Below are positions 8,935 through 17,188 of a stretch of 64,000 bases of DNA, in pieces. Origin of the DNA: Naasia lichenicola (GTDB lineage Bacteria > Actinomycetota > Actinomycetes > Actinomycetales > Microbacteriaceae); the NCBI RefSeq assembly GCF_004801885.1, contig NZ_SSSM01000001.1, positions 124,001 through 188,000 of the forward strand, read 5' to 3'. Each line of letters opens with the position of its first letter. Position 1 is the first letter of the stretch. Below the pieces are notes generated by a model. It saw nothing but the letters and a program-made list of their open reading frames with translations. It was not told the origin of the DNA and did not search any database. A program made the position numbers and the translations under genes.

Positions 8935-10281
8935 ATGAATAAGGACAGCTCCCCGACCCTGACCACCGTCCAGTTCGATCCGCCGTGCGGCCCCGTCCGC
9001 GGCTATGCGGATGGCTCGGTGATCCGTGCGACGGGCATCCCGTATGCGCACGCCGAGCGCTTCGCCGCACCGCTGCCGATGCCGGAGTGGGACGAGCCGT
9101 TCGAGGCCACCCGCGCGTCCACTCCGTGTCCGCAGTGGCCCAGCGCGTTCCTCGAGCGGATGCTCGGCGACGCGGAAGGCGTCGCGGCTCCGGACGAGGA
9201 CTGCCTCCAGCTGTCGATCACCATGCCGGCCGACGTCGGCGTCGGGGACGCGCTGCCCGTCATGGTCTGGATCCACGGCGGCTCCTACGTCTGGGGCGCC
9301 GGTGACGCGCCGATCACCGACCCTCGGAACCTCGTCACCGAGCAGCGGGTGATCGTGGTCTCCGTGACCTATCGGGTCGGCCTGTTCGGCTTCCTCGGCG
9401 ACGGCTCGTCCCGTCCGGCCAACCTCGGCCTGCTCGACCAGCACGCGGCATTCCGCTGGGTGCGTCGCAACATCGCCGCATTCGGCGGCGAGCCCACCAA
9501 CGTCACGGCCTTCGGCCAATCGGCCGGCGCCGACGCCATCGCCCACCTGATGATCGCCTCGGGACGGGAGCGCCTGTTCGAGCGGGCGATCCTGCAGAGC
9601 CCGCCGCTCGGCCTGGCCCTGAACCGTCGGAGGATGTCCGCCGCGATGACCCTCGCCGCCGGCACTCTGGGCCGCGACTCGAGCGTGCAGGACATCCTCG
9701 ACGCCGAGCGGCGCGCAGCGGCGGCCGCTGCCCGCTACGGGCTCAAGTCGGCCATGCCGTTCGGCACCCAGTACGGGATCGCCCCTCTGCCCGCCGAGAC
9801 GGAGATCGACGCCGCCTGGTTCCGCGTGGCTCCCGACATCGACGTGCTCATCGGCAACACGGCGGACGAGTCGGAGTTCTTCGCCGGCGAGATCCCCATC
9901 GTGAACCGCCTGCGCGGGCTGCCGCTCGTCGGGCAGCGCGTCACCCGGCGCGTCTCGAGCGCCGTCACCGCCGCTGTCTACGGGCGCGCGATCGACCGCT
10001 TCGCCCGCCGGCACGCCCAGGCGGGAGGACGCGCCTTCCGCTACACCCTCTCGTGGAAGGTGCCGGGCAACCCCGTCGGATCCGGGCACACGATCGACCT
10101 CCCGCTGCTTCTCGGCAACCGGACGAGCTGGGCCAAGGCCGCCATCGTCGCGGGTGCCGACTGGGACCGCGTGGAGCGCGACGGCGCCCGGCTCCGTGCG
10201 CTCTGGGCGCGGTTCGCCCGCACCGGCCAGCTCGACTCCGAGGGCGAGATCCCCGACGTCATCGCCTGGTCCCGCGCCTGA
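8935..10281 (+). CDS. Type-B carboxylesterase/lipase family protein
   Basis: A 448-residue alpha/beta-hydrolase of the carboxylesterase-B family, slightly shorter than typical members (~500). It shows the family motif EDCLQLSI, the oxyanion-hole stretch VWIHGGSYVWG and the nucleophile elbow FGQSAGA (Ser196). No signal peptide, so it is probably cytoplasmic. The ATG at 8935 has GGAGGAGAGG just upstream. It is divergent from the ThuA operon and next to the glycosidase locus. A role in deacylating esterified sugars or plant phenolic esters is possible but is inference. Confidence 0.87.
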   Translation: MNKDSSPTLTTVQFDPPCGPVRGYADGSVIRATGIPYAHAERFAAPLPMPEWDEPFEATRASTPCPQWPSAFLERMLGDAEGVAAPDEDCLQLSITMPADVGVGDALPVMVWIHGGSYVWGAGDAPITDPRNLVTEQRVIVVSVTYRVGLFGFLGDGSSRPANLGLLDQHAAFRWVRRNIAAFGGEPTNVTAFGQSAGADAIAHLMIASGRERLFERAILQSPPLGLALNRRRMSAAMTLAAGTLGRDSSVQDILDAERRAAAAAARYGLKSAMPFGTQYGIAPLPAETEIDAAWFRVAPDIDVLIGNTADESEFFAGEIPIVNRLRGLPLVGQRVTRRVSSAVTAAVYGRAIDRFARRHAQAGGRAFRYTLSWKVPGNPVGSGHTIDLPLLLGNRTSWAKAAIVAGADWDRVERDGARLRALWARFARTGQLDSEGEIPDVIAWSRA

Positions 10282-10324
10282 GCGCCGTCGTCCTCCGCGA
10301 GCGCGCCTCCCGCGCGTTCTGAAA

Positions 10325-10378
10325 CACCGAACGCGGTCTGTATACCGACGGCGCTCGGTGTGTGCGACCGCGCTCGAG
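10325..10378. repeat. Intergenic palindromic repeat, CCGAACGCGGTC family
   Basis: It contains CCGAACGCGGTC and, about 35 nt on, GACCGCGCTCGAG in inverted orientation. Related copies lie at 22744, 40542 and 41533. It fills the gap between the convergent esterase and cardiolipin synthase genes. Confidence 0.6.
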
Positions 10379-10397
10379 GCGGGCCGAAGTCGATGAC

Positions 10398-11906
10398 CTA
10401 CTGGAGGTCGGAGGTGAGCCGCAGGGCGTTGTCGACGTAGCGGCGGTACCAGGGCTCCGCCTTCCACTCCGCGAGCGTCAGCAGCCGGGACTTGGCGCGA
10501 TAGCCGTCCTGGATCTTGGCCAGATCCTCGGCGAGGTCGGCGCCGAAGCCGAGCAGCATGATCTCGTAGTCGAGGGCGAACGAGCGCATGTCCATGTTGC
10601 TCGAGCCCAGCACCGAGATCTCGCCGTCGACGGTGAAGTGCTTGGCGTGCAGCACGGTCGGGGCGGGGTAGAGGTAGATCTTCACCCCGGCCTCGAGCAG
10701 GGTGCGGTAGTAGGAGCGCTGCGCGTGCTGGACCATGAACTGGTCCGCCTTCTCGGAGACGAACAGCTCGACGTTCACGCCCCGGAACGCGGCGGTCGTG
10801 ATCGCGCTGAGCAGCGACTCGTCCGGCACGAAGTAGGGGCTCGTGATGGTGAGCTTGTCCTTCGCCGCGTACATCAGCGAGACGAACATCCGCAGGTTGG
10901 GCTCCGTCGGGAAACCCGGGCCGGACAGCACGACCTGGAACGCCCCGTGCCGCTCGTCGGTGACATCCAGATCGTGTTCGGCGGGGTGGCTCTCGAAGTC
11001 GAGCACCTCGCCGGTCTCGGCGTACCAGTCGATCGCGAAGACGGCGCTGAGCGCGTCGACGACGGGTCCGGTCAGCTCGATGTTGAGGTCCTGCCAGGTC
11101 CGGCCGATCCTGGCGTTGTGCCGCTTGAGGTAGCCGGGCTCGATGATGTTCTGCGACCCCATGAAGCCGACGTCGCCGTCGATCACCAGCAGCTTGCGGT
11201 GATTGCGCAGGTCGGGGCGGCGCCAGCGGCCGCGGAGGGGATCGATCGGCATCATCGGGTGCCAGATGATTCCCGCCCTGGTCAGCCGTTTCGTGAACTT
11301 CCGATACCCGGGGTAGCGGATCGATCCGATGTGATCGAAGAGCAGCCGGACGACGACGCCGCGATCGACGGCGTCGGAGAGTGCGGTGAAGAACGGATCG
11401 GTCGTTGCGTCCCACGCCATGATGTAGAACTCGACGTGGATGGCCTCGGTGGCCTTCTCGATCGCCGCCGTCATCGCGGCGAGCGACTCGATGTAGTCGC
11501 CGTGCAGACCCTCGTTGCGTCCGATCGTGAGCGGCAGCGCGGCCAGCCGGCGGTTGAGATCGACGATGGCCTCGGCTCCGGGGATGTCCTCGAGGTAGGT
11601 CTCGGAGACGGGGTGCGTGGAGGTCTGATTCATCACCACCGCGTTGATCTCGCTCTGGATCCTGTTCCTGCGTCCGCGGACGTAGGGGCTGCCGAGCAGC
11701 AGGAACAGCGGGAGCCCGACCACGGGCAGGAACATGACCAGCAGGAGCCAGGCGAACGCCGATCCGGGCTTGCGATTCTCGGGGATGACTCCGAGCGCCG
11801 CGATCTTCACGACGTATTCGAGTACGAGGATGACGATCGCCAGCCACGTCTTCTTCTTGCGGCGCTCCTGCTTCGTCGCTTCGCTCACGCGGGAGTTTCG
11901 GGCCAT
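10398..11906 (-). CDS. cls: Cardiolipin synthase
   Basis: A 502-residue membrane-bound phospholipase-D-family enzyme that condenses phosphatidylglycerol into cardiolipin. Two N-terminal hydrophobic segments (about residues 18-65) anchor it. Both HKD motifs are intact: HRKLLVIDG (His236, Lys238, Asp243) followed by GSQN, and HAKHFTVDG (His420, Lys422, Asp427) followed by GSSN. The ATG is preceded by CAGAAT-GGAGTT, suggesting a leaderless start rather than a spaced ribosome-binding site. Convergent with the esterase gene; no operon partner. Confidence 0.93.
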   Translation of the reverse strand: MARNSRVSEATKQERRKKKTWLAIVILVLEYVVKIAALGVIPENRKPGSAFAWLLLVMFLPVVGLPLFLLLGSPYVRGRRNRIQSEINAVVMNQTSTHPVSETYLEDIPGAEAIVDLNRRLAALPLTIGRNEGLHGDYIESLAAMTAAIEKATEAIHVEFYIMAWDATTDPFFTALSDAVDRGVVVRLLFDHIGSIRYPGYRKFTKRLTRAGIIWHPMMPIDPLRGRWRRPDLRNHRKLLVIDGDVGFMGSQNIIEPGYLKRHNARIGRTWQDLNIELTGPVVDALSAVFAIDWYAETGEVLDFESHPAEHDLDVTDERHGAFQVVLSGPGFPTEPNLRMFVSLMYAAKDKLTITSPYFVPDESLLSAITTAAFRGVNVELFVSEKADQFMVQHAQRSYYRTLLEAGVKIYLYPAPTVLHAKHFTVDGEISVLGSSNMDMRSFALDYEIMLLGFGADLAEDLAKIQDGYRAKSRLLTLAEWKAEPWYRRYVDNALRLTSDLQ

Positions 11907-12004
11907 AACTCCATTCTGCCGGGCGGTGCGCCCGGTCCGGCGCGAGCGCCGCGAATCGAGGACGCGATCAGGTCATCGCGGAAGGTCCAGCTCAGAGGCC
12001 GTGA

Positions 12005-12694
12005 TCAGAGGCCGCGCTGCTGAAGGGAGAGCAGAGCGAGGTCGGCCTCCAGCAGCTGGAGTCGCGCCTCACGGTGCTCCGCGTAGTCGGCGTCGCCCAC
12101 GTTCTGCACGATGATCCGCCCGGTGATGGCGCGACTCAGCTCATCCGCCGCCGCCTCCTGAGCGAGCGCGACCTGACCGCGGATGAACTCGTCGTCCGCG
12201 CTTGCGGCGCGCAGACGCTCACCCAGGCTGCGGGCGATCTGCTCCCGGACGTCGAGGTGCTGCACGTCGTGGGTGCGGAAGTCGTCGAAGCGGGTCGGCC
12301 GCCCCAGCCGCTGGGCGGCGGAGACGCTGGACTCGGCGATCCGATCGGCGTCCCGCAGCTTTTCGTCGGCCATCAGCTGGAACTCGTGCCGCGTGGCGTC
12401 GAGATACCAGTCGAGGTCGAAGTCCTTGGAGTCCCGCAATGCGCGGATGATCAGGATGTTCTTCACCGCGAGGCGGACTCCCGAGCTGGCGATCAGCACG
12501 CCGTCGTCGACTTGATCGTCGATGGGCGCATAGGTGGGGATGACCTTCGGCGTATAGGCGAGGTCCTCCTCGCTCCCGCGGGCGAAGGCGCGCACCAGCG
12601 CGCGGCCCAGCGCAGCGAGTGCGCGTCGGCCGATCCCCGCGAGCCGGCTGATCCGTCCCGGAGCGCGCGCATCGTCCGGCTCCCGCTCGTCCAC
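12005..12694 (-). CDS. Hypothetical protein, 229 residues
   Basis: Not recognised. The protein is soluble, with no signal peptide or membrane helix. A basic, alanine/arginine-rich N-terminus (to about residue 40) is followed by a largely helical, charged region (about 90-229). The GTG start at 12694 has GAGGG 7 nt upstream. It stands alone between cls and a tetR gene. The codon pattern matches neighbouring genes, so it is probably expressed. No known domain is identified. Confidence 0.7.
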   Translation of the reverse strand: MDEREPDDARAPGRISRLAGIGRRALAALGRALVRAFARGSEEDLAYTPKVIPTYAPIDDQVDDGVLIASSGVRLAVKNILIIRALRDSKDFDLDWYLDATRHEFQLMADEKLRDADRIAESSVSAAQRLGRPTRFDDFRTHDVQHLDVREQIARSLGERLRAASADDEFIRGQVALAQEAAADELSRAITGRIIVQNVGDADYAEHREARLQLLEADLALLSLQQRGL

Positions 12695-12761
12695 CCGTCA
12701 CCCTCGATCGTCGTGCTGTGCGCTCCACGCTAGCCGCGCACGGGCCGCCCGTCCGATCCGC

Positions 12762-12817
12762 GAGCTGCCCAGTTCTGCCGCCTGTAACGCACTCCAGGCG
12801 GCAGAACTGGGCAGCTC
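12762..12817. repeat. Perfect 23-bp-stem palindrome
   Basis: Arms at 12762-12784 and 12795-12817 (beginning GAGCTGCCCAGTTCTGCC) pair perfectly around a 10-nt loop. It lies between the hypothetical gene's promoter and the 3' end of tetR, where it could terminate tetR transcription. No U-tract follows. Confidence 0.7.
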
Positions 12818-12827
12818 GGTGGAGAGA

Positions 12828-13379
12828 TCAGCTCGGTGGGGTGATCAGCTGCTGCAGCAGCGAGCCGTAGCGGGCGACGATGTGGTCGTGATCAGCGGCG
12901 AGCAGCGCCTCGTCGCCCACGACCCACAGGCTGTAGAGCAGGCCGCCGACCAGGGCGGCGGCCAGCCGCGCGCGCAGCTCGACGTCGTCTCCGGTCAGCC
13001 GCGCCATCAGGGGAGTCACAAAGCCCGCATCGTGGGCGGCGCGCAGCCGCGATCCGATCTCACCCGCATCGCTCGCGCGGATCAGGGCCAGGTACACGCC
13101 GCGGACCTGCTCGTCCGTGCTGAGCGTGTACTCGATGAAGCGCTCGCCGAGGGACTCGAGAGGCTCCTCGAGCAGCGGCTGATGCTCGGTCTCGATCTGC
13201 ATCGTCTCAAGGAACAGGCTCTCCTTGGAGCCGAAATGCCGGATCACCAGAGCCGGATCCACCCCTGCGACGCTCGCGATGTCGCGCACGGTGGTGGTGG
13301 CGTAGCCGCTCTTCGCGAAGAGGTCGGCGGCGGCGGCCTGGATGGCGGCCTTCGTGCCGGCGCCGCGCGTGTTGGTCAT
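12828..13379 (-). CDS. TetR-family transcriptional regulator
   Basis: A 183-residue repressor. The N-terminal helix-turn-helix is clear (TTTVRDIASVAGVDPALVIRHF, about residues 22-43, followed by the GSKESLF turn). The C-terminal ~130 residues form the all-helical ligand and dimer domain. The ATG gives MTNTRGAGTK immediately before the DNA-binding domain. It is divergent from the exonuclease gene, with only 43 nt between starts. Its ligand and targets are unknown. Confidence 0.9.
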   Translation of the reverse strand: MTNTRGAGTKAAIQAAAADLFAKSGYATTTVRDIASVAGVDPALVIRHFGSKESLFLETMQIETEHQPLLEEPLESLGERFIEYTLSTDEQVRGVYLALIRASDAGEIGSRLRAAHDAGFVTPLMARLTGDDVELRARLAAALVGGLLYSLWVVGDEALLAADHDHIVARYGSLLQQLITPPS

Positions 13380-13422
13380 CGCCCCGAGCCTACTTCCGGT
13401 GCGGATCCGCCACACTGGGGGC

Positions 13423-14352
13423 ATGAGCGATGGCCGCCTGATGCTGCTGGACACGGCAGCCCTGTACTTCCGGGCCTTCTACGGAGTGCCGGACACCGTG
13501 CAAGCCCCCGACGGCACACCGATCAACGCGGCGCGCGGCCTGCTCGACATGATCAGCCGCCTGGTGGGCGAGTTCGAGCCGACCGAGTTGATCGCCTGCT
13601 GGGACGACGACTGGCGCCCCCAGTGGCGGGTGGACCTCATCCCGACGTACAAGACCCATCGGGTCGCCGAGGTCATCGAGGTGGGTCCCGATGTCGAGGT
13701 GGTTCCCGACCCGCTGCAGGTCCAGGTGCCGATCATCGAGGACACCCTTCGCGCGCTCGGCATCCCCATCGTCGGCATGGCCGGCTACGAGGCGGACGAC
13801 ATCATCGGCACCCTCGGCTCGACCTCCTCGATCGCCGTCGACATCGTCACGGGGGACCGGGACCTGTTCCAGGTCGTGGACGACTCCCGCGGCGTGCGCG
13901 TGATCTATACCGCTCGTGGCATGAGCAACCTCGAGCTCGTCACCGATGATGTGGTGCGGGCCAAGTACGGCGTCGACGCCCGCCAGTACGCCGACTTCGC
14001 GACGATGCGCGGCGACACCTCCGATGGGCTCCCCGGAGTCGCGGGAGTGGGCGACAAGACCGCCGCCTCCCTCCTCGCGCAGTTCGGCGATCTCGCGGGG
14101 ATCGTCGCAGCGGTCGACGACCCGGACGTGAGCCTGTCGGCGAGCGTGCGGGCCAAGATCCGGGCAGCGGAGGACTATCTCGGCCGGGCACCTGCGGTGG
14201 TCGCCGTCGCCCGCGATCTCGACCTGCCGGAGGTCGACGCGCGGGTCGGTGCGCATATCGACGAAACCGCGATCGAGGCGCTCGGAGCCCGCTGGGGGCT
14301 GACCAACTCGCTCGGCCGGGCCCGAGCCGCGCTGACCAAGGGAGCCGCATGA
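13423..14352 (+). CDS. Stand-alone 5'-3' exonuclease (FEN/Pol I N-domain type)
   Basis: A 309-residue structure-specific 5' nuclease corresponding to the N-terminal domain of DNA polymerase I. The acidic metal-binding residues are visible in LLDTAALYFRAFYG, ACWDDDWRP, YEADDIIGT and VTGDRDLFQ. A helix-hairpin-helix DNA-binding segment follows (TSDGLPGVAGVGDKTA). It probably removes flaps or RNA primers, as a backup to Pol I. A CACACT hexamer lies just upstream of the ATG with GGGGC between, suggesting a leaderless start. The gene overlaps the decarboxylase-like gene by 4 nt, an odd functional pairing. Confidence 0.9.
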   Translation: MSDGRLMLLDTAALYFRAFYGVPDTVQAPDGTPINAARGLLDMISRLVGEFEPTELIACWDDDWRPQWRVDLIPTYKTHRVAEVIEVGPDVEVVPDPLQVQVPIIEDTLRALGIPIVGMAGYEADDIIGTLGSTSSIAVDIVTGDRDLFQVVDDSRGVRVIYTARGMSNLELVTDDVVRAKYGVDARQYADFATMRGDTSDGLPGVAGVGDKTAASLLAQFGDLAGIVAAVDDPDVSLSASVRAKIRAAEDYLGRAPAVVAVARDLDLPEVDARVGAHIDETAIEALGARWGLTNSLGRARAALTKGAA

Positions 14353-15839
14353 CCGACCTCGACGAGGACGACCTGGGCGCCCAGAGATCCGCCCCCTATC
14401 TCGACGCCCTGGTGGCGTACGGGTTCCGCGGTCCCGCGCGCTTCCACGTGCCCGGGCACAAGGGCGGCCCCGGCGCGGACCCCGCGCTGCGCAAGGCGAT
14501 CGGCGTCGATGCGCTCGCAGCCGACGTGCCGCAGGACATCCACGGGATCGACCTCGGATCGGTGCCGACCCCCTACGAGCGCGCCGAGCGTCTGGCGGCG
14601 GCGGCTTACGGCGCGGACCGCTCGTTCTTCCTGACCAACGGCGCCACCCAGGGCAATCACGCGCTCTGCCTGGCGCTCGCACCCGAGGGCACGCACGTCA
14701 TCGCCCAGCGCAACTCGCATGCGTCCGTCATCGACGGCCTCGTGCTGTCGGGCGGGAGCCCCACCTTCGTCCGCCCCGAGTACGACGCGGAGCTGGGCAT
14801 CGCGCACTGCGTCACTCCCGAGGCTCTGGCAGCGGCGCTGGAAGCGGATCCCGAGGCGACGGCCGTCTTCGTGGTCTCGCCGACCTACTACGGAATGACC
14901 GCCGACATCGCGGGGCTCGCAGAGGTGGCGCACGCCGCCGATGTCGCGCTCGTCGTCGACCAGTCCTGGGGTCCGCACTTCGGCTTCCATCCCGATCTGC
15001 CGGCGACCGCGCTGTCGCAGGGAGCCGACGCGATGCTCACCAGCACGCACAAGATCGCCGGGTCGCTCACCCAGAGCGCGATCCTGCACATCGCCGGCTC
15101 CGGTCGGATCGATACCGCGGCCGTGGCCCGGGTGCTCCGTCTGCTGCGGAGCACCAGTCCGTCCTCGCTGCTCATCGCGTCGCTCGACAGTGCTCGCCGC
15201 CAGCTCGCGATGCACGGAGAGCAGCTGCTGCACGAGACCCTTCAGGCACTCGATGTGGCGCGCGCGAAGCTCCGCACCATCGACGGCATCGAGCTGCTGG
15301 ACGAGCGGCATGTGGGGAGCAAGGGCATCGCCGCCTACGACCCCATGCGGATCGTCCTCGATGTGCGGGCGACGGGGTGCACGGGCGTCGAGCTCGCCGC
15401 CGAGCTGCGCCGCACGTACGACGTGCACGTCGAGCTCGCGCTGCAGACCACGATCGTGCTGATCGTGGGACTGGGGGAGACCCAGTCCGCGCTGCTGCGC
15501 GTCGCCGGCGACATCGAGGAGACGGTGGCCCGCCTGCGGCGACCGGAGCCCGTGTCTGTGCTCGACGGCACCTTCACGGCCGACCTGCCGCCGATGCCCG
15601 TCACCCCGAGGACGGCGTTCCTCAGCGACGGCATCCGGGTACCCGTCGACGAGGCGGTCGGACGGATCTCCTGCGAGTCCATCGCCGCCTATCCGCCCGG
15701 CGTCCCGTCGCTGCTGCCCGGAGAGCTCATCTCGCAGGCGATGGTCGCGCATCTGCGCAGTCTGGTGGCGAGCGGCGCTCGGCTGCACGGTGCCAGCGAT
15801 CCGGCATTCGAGACCGTCACGGTGATGCGACTGACCTGA
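14349..15839 (+). CDS. PLP-dependent Orn/Lys/Arg decarboxylase family protein
   Basis: A 496-residue fold-type-I PLP enzyme of the short Gram-positive-type basic amino acid decarboxylases, which make cadaverine, agmatine or putrescine. Visible features are FHVPGHKGGPG near the N-terminus, the ATQGNHALCLAL cofactor loop, VDQSWGPHF and the PLP lysine in TSTHKIAGSLTQ (Lys235). The C-terminal domain ends with the substrate-associated YPPGVPSLLPGE motif. It lacks the extra wing domain of large inducible enzymes. Which amino acid is used cannot be decided. Translationally coupled to the upstream exonuclease through ATGA. Confidence 0.88.
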   Translation: MTDLDEDDLGAQRSAPYLDALVAYGFRGPARFHVPGHKGGPGADPALRKAIGVDALAADVPQDIHGIDLGSVPTPYERAERLAAAAYGADRSFFLTNGATQGNHALCLALAPEGTHVIAQRNSHASVIDGLVLSGGSPTFVRPEYDAELGIAHCVTPEALAAALEADPEATAVFVVSPTYYGMTADIAGLAEVAHAADVALVVDQSWGPHFGFHPDLPATALSQGADAMLTSTHKIAGSLTQSAILHIAGSGRIDTAAVARVLRLLRSTSPSSLLIASLDSARRQLAMHGEQLLHETLQALDVARAKLRTIDGIELLDERHVGSKGIAAYDPMRIVLDVRATGCTGVELAAELRRTYDVHVELALQTTIVLIVGLGETQSALLRVAGDIEETVARLRRPEPVSVLDGTFTADLPPMPVTPRTAFLSDGIRVPVDEAVGRISCESIAAYPPGVPSLLPGELISQAMVAHLRSLVASGARLHGASDPAFETVTVMRLT

Positions 15840-15884
15840 CCACGGAGCAGTTCGAGGAGACGGCGCTCTCGTGCCGCTGCGTGG

Positions 15885-16133
15885 CTAGAGCGGCGGTGCG
15901 CCGTCCGAGTCGGAGCGAGTGGCGGCGCGGCGTGAGCGCAGCTGGTTCCGCAGCTGGAAGGCGGCGAGTGCCGCGAGGACGACGCCCAGGGCCATGCTCA
16001 CCCATCCGCCCAGGTTGCCGCTCGAAGCGGCGACGGCCGCGCCGGCGATCAGGCAGGCGAGCGCGGCGAGGGTGAGGGTGCCGACGAGCACCCAGTTGGT
16101 GGCACGCTCACGGTCGAACTCGGTTTCCGCCAT
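15885..16133 (-). CDS. Small membrane protein, two predicted helices
   Basis: An 82-residue protein with two hydrophobic segments (about residues 13-33 and 42-61) and a basic, arginine-rich tail. Function unknown. The ATG is preceded by CATACT-GGCGCG, a likely -10 element at leaderless spacing, which supports it as a real gene. It ends 45 nt from the convergent decarboxylase gene. Confidence 0.65.
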   Translation of the reverse strand: MAETEFDRERATNWVLVGTLTLAALACLIAGAAVAASSGNLGGWVSMALGVVLAALAAFQLRNQLRSRRAATRSDSDGAPPL

Positions 16134-16210
16134 CGCGCCAGTATGGACGACCGGCGCAGTATGTCCGCTCAGTCAATGTGCTGCACGGTCGTCGGTCAGT
16201 CGTTCGTCGG

Positions 16211-16429
16211 TCAGTCGTCCGTCGGGCCGTTGGGGCCGCTCGACTCGTCGTGATCCCGCAGCTGCTGGCTTCGGCGGCGGGCGCCGAGCACGATCGTGAC
16301 GACGAAGCCGATGACGGCCAGCGCGAAGAGCACGATCAGGAGCGGCCCCGCGTCGAAGCCGAACGTGTCCTCGCAGACCGTCGTCGCGACGTGGCAGGAG
16401 CGCGGTGCCTCCGAGATGAGCGCCAGCAT
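16211..16429 (-). CDS. Small single-pass membrane protein
   Basis: A 72-residue protein: a short N-terminal part with two cysteines (about residues 12 and 19), one strongly hydrophobic helix (about 29-49), then a charged cytoplasmic tail ending in DESSGPNGPTDD. Function unknown. TACGGT-GTTCCC immediately precedes the ATG, fitting a leaderless promoter. The two cysteines on the presumed outer side could form a disulfide (inference). Confidence 0.6.
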   Translation of the reverse strand: MLALISEAPRSCHVATTVCEDTFGFDAGPLLIVLFALAVIGFVVTIVLGARRRSQQLRDHDESSGPNGPTDD

Positions 16430-16538
16430 GGGAACACCGTATGCCGAGAAGGGCGGGCGTCAAGGACAGGTTATGGAGCGCCTGCCGGACGATCGGCTGC
16501 GCTGTGGAGCGCAGGAATCGAGGCAGGATGGGGGAACC

Positions 16539-17012
16539 ATGACGAACCGGACGACGCGAGCAGTGGCGATGGCGGCCTCATCGGGCGTCGCGCTCCTGCT
16601 CCTCACCGCATGCGCGGCTGAACCGGCCCCCGCGGTCACCATCACCGCCCCAGCGCCGACGGTGGTCGTCACGGTGACCCCGACACCCACTCCCACGCCG
16701 ACTCCCGTGGTCGCCCCTCCCGCTCCGGCGCCGACGATCGATCCGGTGCCCAACGCGTCGGCACCCGAGGTGGTCGAGGGACCGGCCGTCGATCTCGGCT
16801 CCGCTCCGGCCGCGCGCGGCTCCACGACAGCCGACGCCGACGGCAATCTGCTGACCTACACGGTGGTCTCGGGTGACGCCTTCTTCGATATCGCCCAGCG
16901 CTTCGACGTGCCGCAGCAGCAGCTGCTCCGGATGAATCCGTCCATCCCCGACTTCGGCGAGACGCTCTACATCGGCCAGGTCATCAACCTCGACTGGACG
17001 ACCACCCGCTGA
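16539..17012 (+). CDS. LysM-domain lipoprotein
   Basis: A 157-residue exported protein. The signal sequence ends in the lipobox LLLTAC, so the mature protein is lipid-anchored. A low-complexity linker rich in proline, threonine and valine (about residues 25-95) spans the wall. A single C-terminal LysM module (YTVVSGDAFFDIAQRF to YIGQVINL, about 110-153) should bind peptidoglycan or another N-acetylglucosamine polymer. The ATG at 16539 has GGATGGGGGA upstream. Catalytic domains are absent, so it is likely structural or a partner of another enzyme. Confidence 0.85.
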   Translation: MTNRTTRAVAMAASSGVALLLLTACAAEPAPAVTITAPAPTVVVTVTPTPTPTPTPVVAPPAPAPTIDPVPNASAPEVVEGPAVDLGSAPAARGSTTADADGNLLTYTVVSGDAFFDIAQRFDVPQQQLLRMNPSIPDFGETLYIGQVINLDWTTTR

Positions 17013-17054
17013 TCGGTCCCGCCCGCGCTCGGCGTTCGGCGTTCGGACCGCTCA

Positions 17055-17139
17055 CGCCCGTACCGATCAGCGGACATGAGCCCGAATCGGGCCTCGAAAC
17101 GGTCGAATCCGGCGTCGAGTCCGCTTAGCGGTACGCGGA
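17055..17139 (+). repeat. Palindromic repeat, copy A (left of AAA ATPase gene)
   Basis: About 85 bp. Outer arms CCGTACCGATCAGCGGA and TCCGCTTAGCGGTACG pair with a few mismatches around an internal segment that includes CGAAACGGTCGAATCCGGCG. A closely similar copy in the same orientation lies at 17949. It sits between the LysM gene and the ATPase gene. Confidence 0.75.
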
Positions 17140-17188
17140 TAGGGGGACGGGCTCCGGGCCGTCGGAGGCGGGCGCTAGCGTCGGCGGC

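Noticed and set aside
8872-11847. A 991-codon open frame on the minus strand across the esterase and cls genes
   Set aside because: Low-complexity Arg/Gly/Ala composition typical of antisense frames in high-GC DNA; the two real genes in it have complete catalytic motifs in other frames.
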